From positions 54,499-118,498 of the forward strand of contig JAFDVI010000005.1 of assembly GCA_018269055.1 (NCBI GenBank): DNA of 64,000 bases. Direction: 5' to 3'. The stretch's first letter is position 1. Each line of letters starts with the position of its first letter. The stretch comes from Acidobacteriota bacterium (GTDB taxonomy: Bacteria; Acidobacteriota; Blastocatellia; RBC074). Of the stretch, positions 1 to 9,691 are shown in pieces. The position numbers and the translations under genes are program-made. Under the pieces are notes generated by a model that was given only the letters and a program-made list of their open reading frames with translations, did not search any database and was not told the origin of the DNA.

Positions 1-31
1 TGCGTCTCTACCATCGTAACGAGCATTGGAA

Positions 32-424
32 TTAGCGTTTCGAGAATTGGAATCGCTTGCGTGCGCCCTTCTGACCGTATTTCTTACGTTCTTTGGCGCG
101 CGGGTCACGCGTCAGCAAGCCGGCCTTCTTGAGTTTCTTACGCAATTCAGCGTTGAACTCAATCAGGGCACGAGCAATGCCGTGACGAACTGCGCCCGCT
201 TGTCCGGCAGATCCTCCGCCCGCAACGTTGACCAACACATCAAACTTGCTGAGCGTATCGGTCAATTGCAGCGGTTGACGAATGATCATTCGCAGCGTTT
301 CGTTCTTAAAATAAGAGTCAATCGCCTTGCGGTTGACTCTGAAATTGCCGGTTCCCGGCCTCAGATAAACCCGAGCGGTCGCACTCTTGCGACGGCCAGT
401 CCCGTAATACTGAATCTCAGCCAC
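32..424 (-). CDS. rpsI: 30S ribosomal protein S9
   Basis: Small-subunit ribosomal protein S9 (uS9), 130 residues, the usual bacterial length. The N-terminus reads [16 protein letters not shown] and the C-terminus ends in the conserved KRFQFSKR tail that reaches the decoding centre. It lies 109 bases downstream of rplM on the same strand, the standard L13-S9 operon order. Nothing looks broken. Confidence 0.98.
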   Translation of the reverse strand: MAEIQYYGTGRRKSATARVYLRPGTGNFRVNRKAIDSYFKNETLRMIIRQPLQLTDTLSKFDVLVNVAGGGSAGQAGAVRHGIARALIEFNAELRKKLKKAGLLTRDPRAKERKKYGQKGARKRFQFSKR

Positions 425-533
425 GTTTCAACTCACTCCTGATTTTTTGTTTGCCGGCCCACTCGATGCTTGATGAGGTAGATTGAGACAAGCTGGCAGG
501 TTGGTAATGGGCATTCGCTGGCTTTACTTTGGC

Positions 534-974
534 TTAAACCGTCAACTTCAGGGAAGCGGGTTTTTGCGCACCGTGTGGATGCTCGGCTCCGGAATAAACC
601 TTCAGCTTGGAACCCATCGCACGACCGAGTTTGGTTTTCGGCAACATGCCTTTAATCGCCAACTCGACCAGACGTCCCGGATTTTTCGCCAATAGATCTT
701 TTGCCTTGACCTCTTTCAAACCACCAGGAAAACCAGTGTGATGCCGGTAAATTTTGTCTTCAGTTTTGTTTCCTTTGAAAATCACTTTAGCGGCATTAAT
801 AACGATCACGTGATCGCCAGTATCAAGGAAAGGCGTGTAACTGGGTTTGTGTTTGCCCATCAGCAATCGGGCAACTTCGCTGGCCAAACGACCAACGGTC
901 ATTCCACTGGCATCAACCAAATGCCAGTTCCGATGCTGTTCCAATCCTTTGCCACTCGGAAAATAAGTAGACAT
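534..974 (-). CDS. rplM: 50S ribosomal protein L13
   Basis: Large-subunit ribosomal protein L13 (uL13), 146 residues. Family motifs seen: [19 protein letters not shown] near the start, [20 protein letters not shown], and [20 protein letters not shown] toward the C-terminus. It is the first gene of the L13-S9 operon; the roughly 220 bases upstream, before the stop of the M14 peptidase, hold no other gene and should contain the operon promoter and leader. Confidence 0.98.
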   Translation of the reverse strand: MSTYFPSGKGLEQHRNWHLVDASGMTVGRLASEVARLLMGKHKPSYTPFLDTGDHVIVINAAKVIFKGNKTEDKIYRHHTGFPGGLKEVKAKDLLAKNPGRLVELAIKGMLPKTKLGRAMGSKLKVYSGAEHPHGAQKPASLKLTV

Positions 975-1195
975 AGATATGATCTCCGTGTTTCAGCGTG
1001 AAAAAAGCGAACGCGAAGAATACGTAACCCGATTGGGCGTGTCAAGGCAGCGGATTGCGCTGTTGATTCGTATCGAACAAAAACTCCGCCAAAGCCAGTG
1101 ATTTTGGCAAAAATTTCCCAGTTACGCCCAAAAACTAAACGGGGATCCTTCCAAACTTGTCGCGAAATTCAAATTGGACTACTTTTCCATCGCCG

Positions 1196-3928
1196 CTAGT
1201 TTTTCAAATCGTTGTAATGAAGAATCGAATTGAACAGCATTCCGAATTCACCGTGATTCTGCCAGCGGTAACAGGGGTTGGTGGCGAACAGGATCACGCG
1301 GCCCTTGCCGACGGGAACATCCACAATCGCGGGGCGATTGCGTGTTTCCGTGATGCCGCGCGCCAAACCGCTCAGGATGTTTTTTTCGGTGCCGGGGAAA
1401 CGCATCAGGATTTGTTTGTCTCGGTCGCGTTCGGGAACGGAAAGTAGCGGCCCATTGGCATATCGCACCGGAATCGTTTTATTCGTATACCCGTAAAACA
1501 GCGGATGTTCCGGTTTCAGAATTTCGGCTTCGACAATCGGCCCGGGCGCATAAAATTGCGGCGAAGTCCGTCCGGCGTCAATCGTGCGCGTCAACCCGAA
1601 TTCGGCAGGGAAGAAGCTGGCCGTTCCCAGCGTCACCAGCAAGCCTCCGGCATTGATGAACTTTTCAAATTCGGCAACACCCGCCAAGCCCATGCCGCCC
1701 GTGATGTCTTCGGATTCGCCGTACAATCCTTGCGATTTGAACTGCTCGGATTTGGTGTAGGCCAGCGGTTTGCGACCGGGATCGCGGTCGAAAACGATTC
1801 GCTTGCCGCTGCCGCCTTGATTCGGAATCAGGATCATATCGTAAGCGTCGCGCAGATTGCCTTGCCCCCTAGCCTGAAGGACGCGCTCCTTGTAAATCAA
1901 ATCGTACTGCACGCCGAATTGATCCAGCGCGTGACGAACCCAGCCGACTTCCTGTGTGCTGCCCCAGGTGGTGAACACAGCCAGGCGCGGCAAATCCACT
2001 TCGTGCATTGCGACGGTTGGCATCGCGGCCAGACCGACCGCTTTCAACCCCAACTGCTCAATGGCCGTTTTGCTGTCGTTGTTCGCAGGAACGATCAATG
2101 AACCGGCAGGGATTTCCGTGTCGCCGGATTTGAAACTCGCTTCGTTGGCTTGGACCTTCGCGCCTTTCAGCCGATATCGCAGCGAAATCAGATTGTTCGA
2201 TCCGTAATTCAGCACGGCAAAAGCGGCGGTTCCATTGCCTTTGATTTCGCCTTTAATCATCAGCTTGTCTACGGCTTCGACGGGCGCGCTAAGCACGGCT
2301 TTGTCTGTGATTTCAATGACTGGCGTATGCGCCATCATCCCCATCGTCCAGCCCGTGTCGTCATACGTTCGCAAGCTCGGATCGGGAAAGGTTTGTTTTT
2401 CCAATAGGATTTTCGCCAATCGCCCGTACGGCTGATCGCGTTTGATGACGAACGACCCAACGGGAAATTCTCCTTCTTTCAATTTCACTTCAGCGGTCAA
2501 TCGTCCGACTTCAATGCCTTGCAACCGCAGCGTGTTCACAATGAATTCGACGCCGGTCATATTGTTTTGCGTCGGAATGATGAATCCGTGCGGAGCATTG
2601 TTTTTGCCGTCCTCGATGGAGTTGCGGGATTTTTTGTAAAAGTTTTCCAGGATGACTTGGGGAAATTGGGAAGTCAGTTGCAGCGCACTGAGCACGCCGG
2701 TTTCCATGTAATTGGTGTTGTTGCGCATAGACCACTCGACTTCTTTGTACGGAGGCATAGGACGATACCATTCGCGCGAAGTCTGGCCTGCGCCTCCTCC
2801 TCCGGCATTGGAGCCTTCCGGCGGAGCGACGCGGCGTTTCATGGTGTTGGCTCCGCCGTTGCCAAAGGTTTCGTACATCCGAATCATCCCGTTGTGGTTC
2901 GACGACATAAACGCCAGATATCCCGGCGACCACATATCCACAAACGCATGCGTCCAGACGCCGGGCATTCCGTACTTGATCATCTGGGACATTTCAAAGT
3001 TGGAAAACCACGGAAGCTCGCCATACAGAATCGGATCGAGTCCCGGTTGCTGCGGAGCCTGTCCGCTGAAGGTATACATAAACGGAACCGATTCGTGCAG
3101 GTCGTGCATGATCGGCGGATGCCATTGCAGGTACCAGTTCAGCAGATTCCGCATCGTGACTTGCGAATAGTTAATGTCGCGGTTGTTGTCGTGGAAGATG
3201 TATTTGCCCCAATATGGAGGGCCGCCCACAGAATCTTCTTCAGTCTTTTCATCCAGCTTGTGGCGGTAATACCAATCCACGTATCGGTCGCGCCCATCGG
3301 GATCGGCTGCCGGAGTAATGGAAACAATCACGTTTTCGCGAATCGCATTGATAATCGGCGAATCTTCGACCGCCAACCGATATGCCAGTTCCATCAGCAT
3401 TTCCGGCGGACCGGTTTCGGCACTGTGCAGTCCGCCGCTGAAATGATAAATCGGTTTGGCTTTGGCAATGATTTCCTGTGCCTGCGCTTCCGACAGGTTG
3501 CGCGGATCGGCCAATTGCGACAGATACCCTCGATAAGTTTCCAGGTTTTTGATCGTGTTTTCGCTCCCGACAAACACGACCAGACATTCGCGGCCTTCGT
3601 CGGTTTGGCCGATGTTGATGACTTTGACGCGCGGCGAAGCTTTTTCCAGTGCTCGATAATAGCGATACGAATCCGCCGTGCGTGTCAGCTTTTGCGGCAT
3701 GCCGATGTGATACCCCAGCACATCTTTCGGCGAAGGAATTCCAGCGACTTTGGGAAGATGGTCCACCAGCGGGCTGATGAACTCCGGCTTGGTTGTCCAT
3801 TCTTTGACCGATTTGGCGAAATCTGCATCCTGGGTTTGGGGGCGGGGTTGGGCGAAGCTGAAGCCGCACGGCAACAGCATCAGCAAACCGATCATTGACA
3901 AGCGACGAACCAATAGGGGTAACGGCAT
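1196..3928 (-). CDS. Secreted M14-family zinc carboxypeptidase-like protein
   Basis: Probable exported zinc metallopeptidase of family M14, about 910 residues. The start at 3928 is preferred over the longer frame because GAAGGAG lies a few bases upstream and the protein then opens with a signal peptide (hydrophobic run SMIGLLMLLPCGFSFAQ). The HxxE zinc motif is seen near residue 168 (GGLHSAETGPPE), and a later histidine lies in MHDLHESVPF. The C-terminal third (VFTTWGSTQEVGWVRHAL, then YDMILIPNQGG) resembles a class-I glutamine-amidotransferase-like fold, a combination found in large secreted M14 proteins of Acidobacteriota and Bacteroidota. The substrate is unknown. It is transcribed away from the RND operon. 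Confidence 0.85.
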   Translation of the reverse strand: MPLPLLVRRLSMIGLLMLLPCGFSFAQPRPQTQDADFAKSVKEWTTKPEFISPLVDHLPKVAGIPSPKDVLGYHIGMPQKLTRTADSYRYYRALEKASPRVKVINIGQTDEGRECLVVFVGSENTIKNLETYRGYLSQLADPRNLSEAQAQEIIAKAKPIYHFSGGLHSAETGPPEMLMELAYRLAVEDSPIINAIRENVIVSITPAADPDGRDRYVDWYYRHKLDEKTEEDSVGGPPYWGKYIFHDNNRDINYSQVTMRNLLNWYLQWHPPIMHDLHESVPFMYTFSGQAPQQPGLDPILYGELPWFSNFEMSQMIKYGMPGVWTHAFVDMWSPGYLAFMSSNHNGMIRMYETFGNGGANTMKRRVAPPEGSNAGGGGAGQTSREWYRPMPPYKEVEWSMRNNTNYMETGVLSALQLTSQFPQVILENFYKKSRNSIEDGKNNAPHGFIIPTQNNMTGVEFIVNTLRLQGIEVGRLTAEVKLKEGEFPVGSFVIKRDQPYGRLAKILLEKQTFPDPSLRTYDDTGWTMGMMAHTPVIEITDKAVLSAPVEAVDKLMIKGEIKGNGTAAFAVLNYGSNNLISLRYRLKGAKVQANEASFKSGDTEIPAGSLIVPANNDSKTAIEQLGLKAVGLAAMPTVAMHEVDLPRLAVFTTWGSTQEVGWVRHALDQFGVQYDLIYKERVLQARGQGNLRDAYDMILIPNQGGSGKRIVFDRDPGRKPLAYTKSEQFKSQGLYGESEDITGGMGLAGVAEFEKFINAGGLLVTLGTASFFPAEFGLTRTIDAGRTSPQFYAPGPIVEAEILKPEHPLFYGYTNKTIPVRYANGPLLSVPERDRDKQILMRFPGTEKNILSGLARGITETRNRPAIVDVPVGKGRVILFATNPCYRWQNHGEFGMLFNSILHYNDLKN

Positions 3929-4376
3929 CGCAAATCTCCTTCGAGTAATGATTGTTTTTGAGAGCCAGGGTCTGATGTCTGGTTCATTGACTGTGGCGTT
4001 CTTGCCGAAGGCAAACTCCAGCATGACATTTTTTGCAGAAGAACGCCGCCTGATACGCGAATCTGTTTTGTCTGTTTCTGAAAGATGCTTTACCAGATAT
4101 TAAGGAATTTCGCCAAGCCAACGCACTTGTTTCAAAAGATTGGTTCGCCAACTCTGTCACATTGGAACGCCAGTAAGCTGACAATCTGTGCGTTCGTTAA
4201 TTCTCTCCAAATAAGAATGACTTCGTAACCAGTAACCTCTCGGATACCGTCACCAGCATTGTACGACTACAAGGCATATTACTTGCTGCCTGGCCTCCCA
4301 TCAGAATGGAACGTTGGAACCTGTAATTGATGAATACAGGTGCTAGACGCAAGTCGGCATCGGAGGAGGACAATCC
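3929..4376. other. Intergenic region between divergent peptidase and RND operon
   Basis: About 450 bases separate the divergent M14 peptidase (minus) and the RND operon (plus). Open frames here lack ribosome-binding sites and are not convincing. The region should hold both promoters; no clear operator palindrome or regulator gene is seen. A strong ribosome-binding site (GGAGGAGG) sits at its right edge. Confidence 0.5.
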
Positions 4377-5675
4377 ATGGAAAGTTTCACATTCAATAAG
4401 TATCTTTCCCAATTGAGAGAGCGCAAAGTTACCCTCATCGTCATATTAGGTCTGATTCTCGTTGGAGCTATTTTGCTTTCAAGGCTGATTGAGCAAAAAC
4501 CGCAAGCTGCGCCATCTACGCCAGTTCCTGTAATCCCTGTTTCTACAACTAAAGTAAGCTTGGAGTCTGTGCCGCTTCAGATCACCGCGATCGGCACCGT
4601 CGAAGCATTTTCCACGGTCGCCGTGACGTCCGAAGCCAGTGGGCAATTGATGAAAGTTCATCTCACCGAAGGGCAGTTCGTAAAGAAAGGCGATCGGTTG
4701 TTTACGATTGACCCACGGCCTTCGCAAGCAGGGGTTGCGGAATCACTGGCAAACCAATCCAGGGCGCTGGGTCAGCAACGGCAAGCCGAAGCAAATCTTG
4801 CAAAAGACACGGCGCAGGCGAAAACTGCCGAAGTCACTGCGCAGCGGTATGAAACTCTGTTCAAAGAAGGAGTGATTTCCAGGGAACAGTACGATCAGGC
4901 GCGCACAAATGCAGACGCCCTGGCTGCCGTGGTCAAAGCCGATCAAGCGGCGATTGCTTCGGAGCAGGAGAGCGTGAACGCTGCGAAAGCGGCCACTGCC
5001 GCATCGAAAGTTCAATTGGGATACACGGACATACGTGCGCCAATCAGCGGACGCACTGGCGCGTTGATGATTCACCAGGGCAACGTGATTAAAGCCAATG
5101 ATACAAATCCGCTGGTGACCATCAATCAGGTCAATCCGATTTATGTCACTTTTTCCGTGCCGGAAACACAATTGCCGGACATCAAACGCTACCAGTCGCA
5201 AGGCGAGCTAGCCGTGACAGCGACGATTCCGAATGATGGCGGCCCGCCCGAACAAGGCACATTGAGTTTCATCAACAACGCCGTTGATCCCGCAACGGGA
5301 ACCGTGAAGCTGAAAGCAACCTTTGCCAATAACCAGCAACGGCTCTGGCCTGGGCAATTCGTCAACGTCGTGTTGACGCTGACCACGCAATCCAACGTTC
5401 TCGTCGTTCCTTCGGAAGCAATTCAGACGGGACAGAAAGGGCGTTATGTGTTTGTCGTCAAACCCGACCAGACTGTCGAATCGCGCGACGTGGAAGTGCA
5501 GAGAACCGCTGGCGAAAAAGCGCTCATCAGCGGGGGCGTGTCCGAAGGCGAAACTGTTGTGACCGATGGCCAGTTGCGCCTGCGACCCGGCAGCAAAATC
5601 AGAACTGCCAACGATGGCGGGAAAACAGCTCAATCCCGCGAAAACGTACCAGCAAATGGAAAGGCGGGGGAATAG
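4377..5675 (+). CDS. RND efflux periplasmic adaptor (membrane fusion protein)
   Basis: Periplasmic adaptor subunit of a tripartite RND efflux pump (AcrA/MexA/MdtA type), 432 residues. An N-terminal membrane anchor (VTLIVILGLILVGAILLS, about residues 18-36) is followed by the first half of a lipoyl domain (EASGQLMKVHLTEGQFVKKGD), an alpha-helical hairpin, the second lipoyl half (DIRAPISGRTGALMIHQGNVI) and the beta-barrel and membrane-proximal domains. Strong ribosome-binding site GGAGGAGG upstream. The pump gene follows after 3 bases, so they form an operon. No TolC-like outer-membrane gene or local regulator is present. Confidence 0.93.
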   Translation: MESFTFNKYLSQLRERKVTLIVILGLILVGAILLSRLIEQKPQAAPSTPVPVIPVSTTKVSLESVPLQITAIGTVEAFSTVAVTSEASGQLMKVHLTEGQFVKKGDRLFTIDPRPSQAGVAESLANQSRALGQQRQAEANLAKDTAQAKTAEVTAQRYETLFKEGVISREQYDQARTNADALAAVVKADQAAIASEQESVNAAKAATAASKVQLGYTDIRAPISGRTGALMIHQGNVIKANDTNPLVTINQVNPIYVTFSVPETQLPDIKRYQSQGELAVTATIPNDGGPPEQGTLSFINNAVDPATGTVKLKATFANNQQRLWPGQFVNVVLTLTTQSNVLVVPSEAIQTGQKGRYVFVVKPDQTVESRDVEVQRTAGEKALISGGVSEGETVVTDGQLRLRPGSKIRTANDGGKTAQSRENVPANGKAGE

Positions 5676-5678
5676 CCA

Positions 5679-8600
5679 ATGAATATCGCAGAATTGTTCA
5701 TCCGCCGCCCCATTGCCACGGGGTTGATTATGGCGGGCATCCTGATCTTTGGAATTATGGGATACAGGTTGCTACCCGTCAGCGAACTTCCCAATGTGGA
5801 TTACCCGACCATCAGCATCAACGCTAATTTGCCCGGAGCCAGCCCGGACACAATGGCGGCTTCGGTGGCCACGCCGCTCGAAAAACAGCTTTCGACCATC
5901 GCCGGAATTGACAACATGACTTCGACCAATTCACAGGGTTCGACCAGCATTGTTGTCCAATTCAACCTGAGCCGGAACATTGATGCCGCGGCGCAGGACG
6001 TTCAGGCGGCCATTGCCAGCGCAGCGCGGCAATTGCCGACGGAAATGCCTACGCCGCCGTCTTACCGCAAAGTCAATCCGGCGGATTCGCCAGTGCTATT
6101 CCTGACGCTGAGTTCTCCGACGTTGCCGCTGTCGGCCGTGGACGAATATGCCGAAACGCTTTTGGCGCAGCGCATTTCGATGATCAACGGTGTGGCGCAG
6201 GTTTCGGTCTACGGTTCGCAAAAATACGCCGTGCGAGTCCAGGTTGATCCGAATGCGCTGGCGGCGCGCGGCATCGGGCTGGATCAGGTGCAACAAACCA
6301 TTCAGCAATCAAATGCCAATTTGCCGACCGGTACGCTGCAAGGTTCGGAAAAATCGCTTCGCGTGGAAGCCAATGGCCAGCTTGAGGACGCAAGCGCCTT
6401 TCGTCCGGTCATTGTTGCTTACCAGAATGGTTCGCCTGTGCGATTGGGCGAACTGGCTCGTGTGACGGATAGCGTCGAAAACGACAAAGTCGCAAGCTGG
6501 TTTAACAACGAACGCGCGATTGTTTTGGCCATCCAGCGGCAACCCGGAACCAACACCGTGGAGGTGGTGGACAGCGTCAAAAATCTGTTACCGGTGTTCC
6601 GCGAGCAAATGCCTGCGGCGGTTGATCTGAACATCCTGTTTGACCGGTCGGAAAGCATTCGCCAATCCATCAACGACGTGAAATTCACTCTGTTGCTGAC
6701 CATTTGCCTGGTCGTGTTGGTAATCTTTCTGTTCTTGCGCAACCTGTCGGCCACGATCATTCCCAGTTTGGCAGTGCCAATGTCGCTGTTTGGAACCTTC
6801 GCGTTGATGTACCTGCTCGGTTACACGATGGATAATCTTTCGATGATGGCGCTGACGCTGTCCGTTGGGTTCGTCGTGGATGACGCAATTGTCATGCTGG
6901 AAAACATCGTCCGGCATATCGAAATGGGTGAAAAACCGTTTGCGGCGGCGCTGAAAGGCGCGCGCGAAATTGGTTTTACGATTGTTTCGATGACGATTTC
7001 GCTGGCGGCGGTGTTCATTCCGGTCCTGTTTATGGCGGGCATACTTGGCCGCCTGCTCAACGAATTCGCGGTCACGATCATGAGTGCGATTCTGGTTTCG
7101 GGCTTCGTCTCGCTGACGCTGACTCCCATGCTCGGCAGCCGCTTTTTGAAATCTCACGAGAAGGAAAAGCACAACCGGCTTTACAACGCTTCGGAGCGCG
7201 TCTTTGACGGAATGCTGGCAGCATACAGACGGACGCTTGAACTGGTGATGAAACACCGCGCGACGACAATGATCGTTTCGGGTGCGGTGCTGGCCGCGAC
7301 CGTGTATTTGTTCATCGTCATTCCGAAGGGGTTTATCCCCAGCGAAGACACCGGGCAACTCAATGCCACCACCGAAGCGGCGCAGGACATTTCCTTTGAC
7401 GCGATGGTCAAACATCAACAGGAAGCCGCCGCGATCCTGCAAAAAGACCCGAACATCGCGGCTTTCATGTCATCGGTCGGAGCGGGGGGCCCCAATTCCA
7501 CTTCCAATAACGGACGGTTTTTCATTCGTCTGAAACCCAAGGACCAGCGGAAGCTGAGCGCCGACGAAGTGATTCAGGAATTGCGCCCGAAACTGTCGCG
7601 CATTCCGGGGTTGAACGTGTATTTGCAGAATCCTCCGGCCATCAACGTTGGTGGCAGAACCAGCAAGGGGCAATATCAATTCACATTGCAGGACGCCGAC
7701 ACGCAGGAGTTGTATTCCTACGCTCCGCAAGTGGAAGAGAAAATTCGCCAGCTTTCGATTCTGCAAGACGTGACGACCGATTTGCAGATCACCAGCCCGC
7801 AAATCACCGTGGATATTGACCGTGACAAAGCCCAGGCGCTGGGCATTTCGGCCAATCAGATTGAAAGCGCTCTCTATGCTTCTTATGGACAGAGGCAAGT
7901 TTCGACCATCTACACGCCGAGCAATCAATACCACGTGATTATGGAAGTCGCGCCGGAATACCAATCCGATCCGGCGGCGTTGTCGCAGTTATACGTCCAT
8001 TCGACGGATGGCAGGCAGATTCCGTTGGGAACGGTTGCCACGCTCAAACCAGGCGTGGGGCCCTTGACGGTCAACCATTCGGGACAATTGCCTTCGGTAA
8101 CGATCTCGTTCAATTTGAAACCGGAAGTTTCCATTGGCGATGCCGTCAACCGTGTGCAGGAAACCGTCAACGCAATGCGCTTGCCCGGAACCGTCAGCAC
8201 GATGTTTCAGGGAACGGCGCAGGTGTTTCAATCCTCACTTTCCGGACTCGGATTGCTGCTGCTGATTGCCATTCTGGTCATTTACATCGTGCTGGGCATT
8301 TTGTACGAAAGCCTGATTCATCCGTTGACGATTCTTTCCGGATTGCCGTCGGCTGGCTTCGGCGCGTTGCTGACACTCATGCTGTTCGGCATTGACCTGA
8401 ACCTGTACGCCTTTGTCGGATTGGTGATGTTAATTGGCATCGTCAAAAAGAACGCGATTATGATGATTGATTTCGCACTCGAAGCGCAGCGCAGCGAAGG
8501 CAAATCGCCGGAGGACGCCATTTTTGAAGGATGCCTGCTGCGTTTCCGACCGATTATGATGACGACAATGGCCGCGCTGCTGGGGACGCTGCCGATCGCG

Positions 8601-8873
8601 CTGGGAATCGGTGCGGGGGCGGAATCGCGGCGACCTTTGGGATTGGCCGTCGTAGGCGGATTGCTGGTTTCCCAGTTGCTGACACTGTACATTACGCCCG
8701 TGGTTTATGTGTACATGGAACTGGCGCAGGAAAAGTTGCGCGCCAAATTCAAGAAGCGCCCGAAATCTGCAACTTTGGATGCGCCAGCGTCCAAAAAACC
8801 GGCTTCGCAATCGGATCAATTGCCGGATCGTTTGCCGGATCGTTTGATTGATCATCCGGTTTCATCTGATTGA
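5679..8873 (+). CDS. RND multidrug efflux pump inner-membrane subunit
   Basis: Proton-driven RND transporter of the AcrB/MdtB-MdtC/MuxB class, 1064 residues, the family's usual length. The N-terminus MNIAELFIRRPIATGLIM is typical; the proton-relay aspartate pair of TM4 is seen in SVGFVVDDAIVMLENI (about residue 400). Two large periplasmic loops follow TM1 and TM7. The cytosolic tail is unusual, with a short tandem repeat giving DQLPDRLPDRLIDHP. Coupled to the adaptor upstream and close to the DUF2752 gene downstream. Substrate cannot be told from sequence. Confidence 0.95.
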   Translation: MNIAELFIRRPIATGLIMAGILIFGIMGYRLLPVSELPNVDYPTISINANLPGASPDTMAASVATPLEKQLSTIAGIDNMTSTNSQGSTSIVVQFNLSRNIDAAAQDVQAAIASAARQLPTEMPTPPSYRKVNPADSPVLFLTLSSPTLPLSAVDEYAETLLAQRISMINGVAQVSVYGSQKYAVRVQVDPNALAARGIGLDQVQQTIQQSNANLPTGTLQGSEKSLRVEANGQLEDASAFRPVIVAYQNGSPVRLGELARVTDSVENDKVASWFNNERAIVLAIQRQPGTNTVEVVDSVKNLLPVFREQMPAAVDLNILFDRSESIRQSINDVKFTLLLTICLVVLVIFLFLRNLSATIIPSLAVPMSLFGTFALMYLLGYTMDNLSMMALTLSVGFVVDDAIVMLENIVRHIEMGEKPFAAALKGAREIGFTIVSMTISLAAVFIPVLFMAGILGRLLNEFAVTIMSAILVSGFVSLTLTPMLGSRFLKSHEKEKHNRLYNASERVFDGMLAAYRRTLELVMKHRATTMIVSGAVLAATVYLFIVIPKGFIPSEDTGQLNATTEAAQDISFDAMVKHQQEAAAILQKDPNIAAFMSSVGAGGPNSTSNNGRFFIRLKPKDQRKLSADEVIQELRPKLSRIPGLNVYLQNPPAINVGGRTSKGQYQFTLQDADTQELYSYAPQVEEKIRQLSILQDVTTDLQITSPQITVDIDRDKAQALGISANQIESALYASYGQRQVSTIYTPSNQYHVIMEVAPEYQSDPAALSQLYVHSTDGRQIPLGTVATLKPGVGPLTVNHSGQLPSVTISFNLKPEVSIGDAVNRVQETVNAMRLPGTVSTMFQGTAQVFQSSLSGLGLLLLIAILVIYIVLGILYESLIHPLTILSGLPSAGFGALLTLMLFGIDLNLYAFVGLVMLIGIVKKNAIMMIDFALEAQRSEGKSPEDAIFEGCLLRFRPIMMTTMAALLGTLPIALGIGAGAESRRPLGLAVVGGLLVSQLLTLYITPVVYVYMELAQEKLRAKFKKRPKSATLDAPASKKPASQSDQLPDRLPDRLIDHPVSSD

Positions 8874-8905
8874 GCCGCTCAAACGTTCGATCAAGAGGTT
8901 CGCCT

Positions 8906-9331
8906 TTGAAAAGTACAGTCCTGTCCGATTTAATCCGCGAACGGATACTGATGGGATTTGTTGTCGCCATCGCCGCATTTCAATTGGTTCTGACGGCCAG
9001 CGGGTTGACGGGATGGGAATGCCCATTATTAAAGCTGACCGGATGGCCCTGTCCGGGCTGTGGACTGACGCGCGCCGTGCTGGCCTTGCTGCACGGCGAG
9101 TGGAAAAAATCCTTGACCTTACATGCCTTCGCGCCTATCTTGCTCGCGGCATTGGCGTTAATAGGCATCGCCAGTTTCTTGCCTCAGCAACAACGCCAAC
9201 GCTTGGCTGACACCGTAGAAAACATTGAGAAGCGAACAAGGCTTTCCGCGGTCTTGTTAATCGGATTCGTCGTTTACTGGCTGATCCGACTTCTCCTCCC
9301 GGCTTCACTGGTTTTGGTCACCCAAAAGTAG
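8906..9331 (+). CDS. DUF2752 small membrane protein
   Basis: Small integral membrane protein, about 141 residues from the TTG at 8906, which has AAGAGG seven bases upstream; a longer frame from TTG 8870 has no such site. The motif WPCPGCGLTRA, preceded by WECPLL, is the DUF2752 signature. Three to four hydrophobic segments are visible. Family function is unknown. It starts 32 bases after the RND pump and probably shares its transcript. Confidence 0.8.
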   Translation: MKSTVLSDLIRERILMGFVVAIAAFQLVLTASGLTGWECPLLKLTGWPCPGCGLTRAVLALLHGEWKKSLTLHAFAPILLAALALIGIASFLPQQQRQRLADTVENIEKRTRLSAVLLIGFVVYWLIRLLLPASLVLVTQK

Positions 9332-9372
9332 CGAGGCTTTCCTTCAATCAACTTTTCAAGGAGGATAACTTT

Positions 9373-9633
9373 ATGGGCGCTTTGTTTACGTTATTGGTGG
9401 GATTGTTAAGCATCGGCAGCGTCGTCTGCTGGATTATGGTGCTGATCAAAATGTTTCAGGCCGAGGGGCCATTGCATGGCATTTTGGGAATCATCTGCGG
9501 GATTTACGCGTTGATTTGGGGCTGGATGCATGCTGACGAACACAACCTCAGGAAAATTGTTCAGATTTGGACAGCCTGTGTTGTGCTTTCGCTTCTCTTG
9601 AACTTCATGATTGTGCCCATGATGAGCCGGTGA
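9373..9633 (+). CDS. Small membrane protein of unknown function
   Basis: Protein of 86 residues with three hydrophobic stretches (LFTLLVGLLSIGSVVCWIMV, ILGIICGIYALIWGWMHA and ACVVLSLLLNFMIVP). A good ribosome-binding site (AAGGAGG) precedes the ATG. It follows the DUF2752 gene by 41 bases on the same strand and is closed by a hairpin terminator. I do not recognise a named family. Confidence 0.75.
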   Translation: MGALFTLLVGLLSIGSVVCWIMVLIKMFQAEGPLHGILGIICGIYALIWGWMHADEHNLRKIVQIWTACVVLSLLLNFMIVPMMSR

Positions 9634-9655
9634 GTCAGCCTCGTATCTTTCGAGC

Positions 9656-9689
9656 AAAAAGGAGCGGCCTTCACTGACTGCTCCTTTTT
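9656..9689. terminator. Bidirectional intrinsic terminator
   Basis: AAAAAGGAGC and GCTCCTTTTT form a perfect 10-bp stem with flanking A and T tracts, lying between the converging small membrane gene (plus) and the sugar ABC ATPase (minus). It can serve both strands. Confidence 0.85.
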
Positions 9690-9691
9690 CT

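Noticed and set aside
2519-3898. Long plus-strand open frame opposite the M14 peptidase
   Set aside because: Antisense shadow of a conserved gene; histidine- and arginine-rich composition with no family resemblance.
8815-8860. Short GCCGGATCGTTT tandem repeat at the end of the RND pump gene
   Set aside because: Two copies in a variable cytosolic tail; no effect on the fold and no other copies seen.
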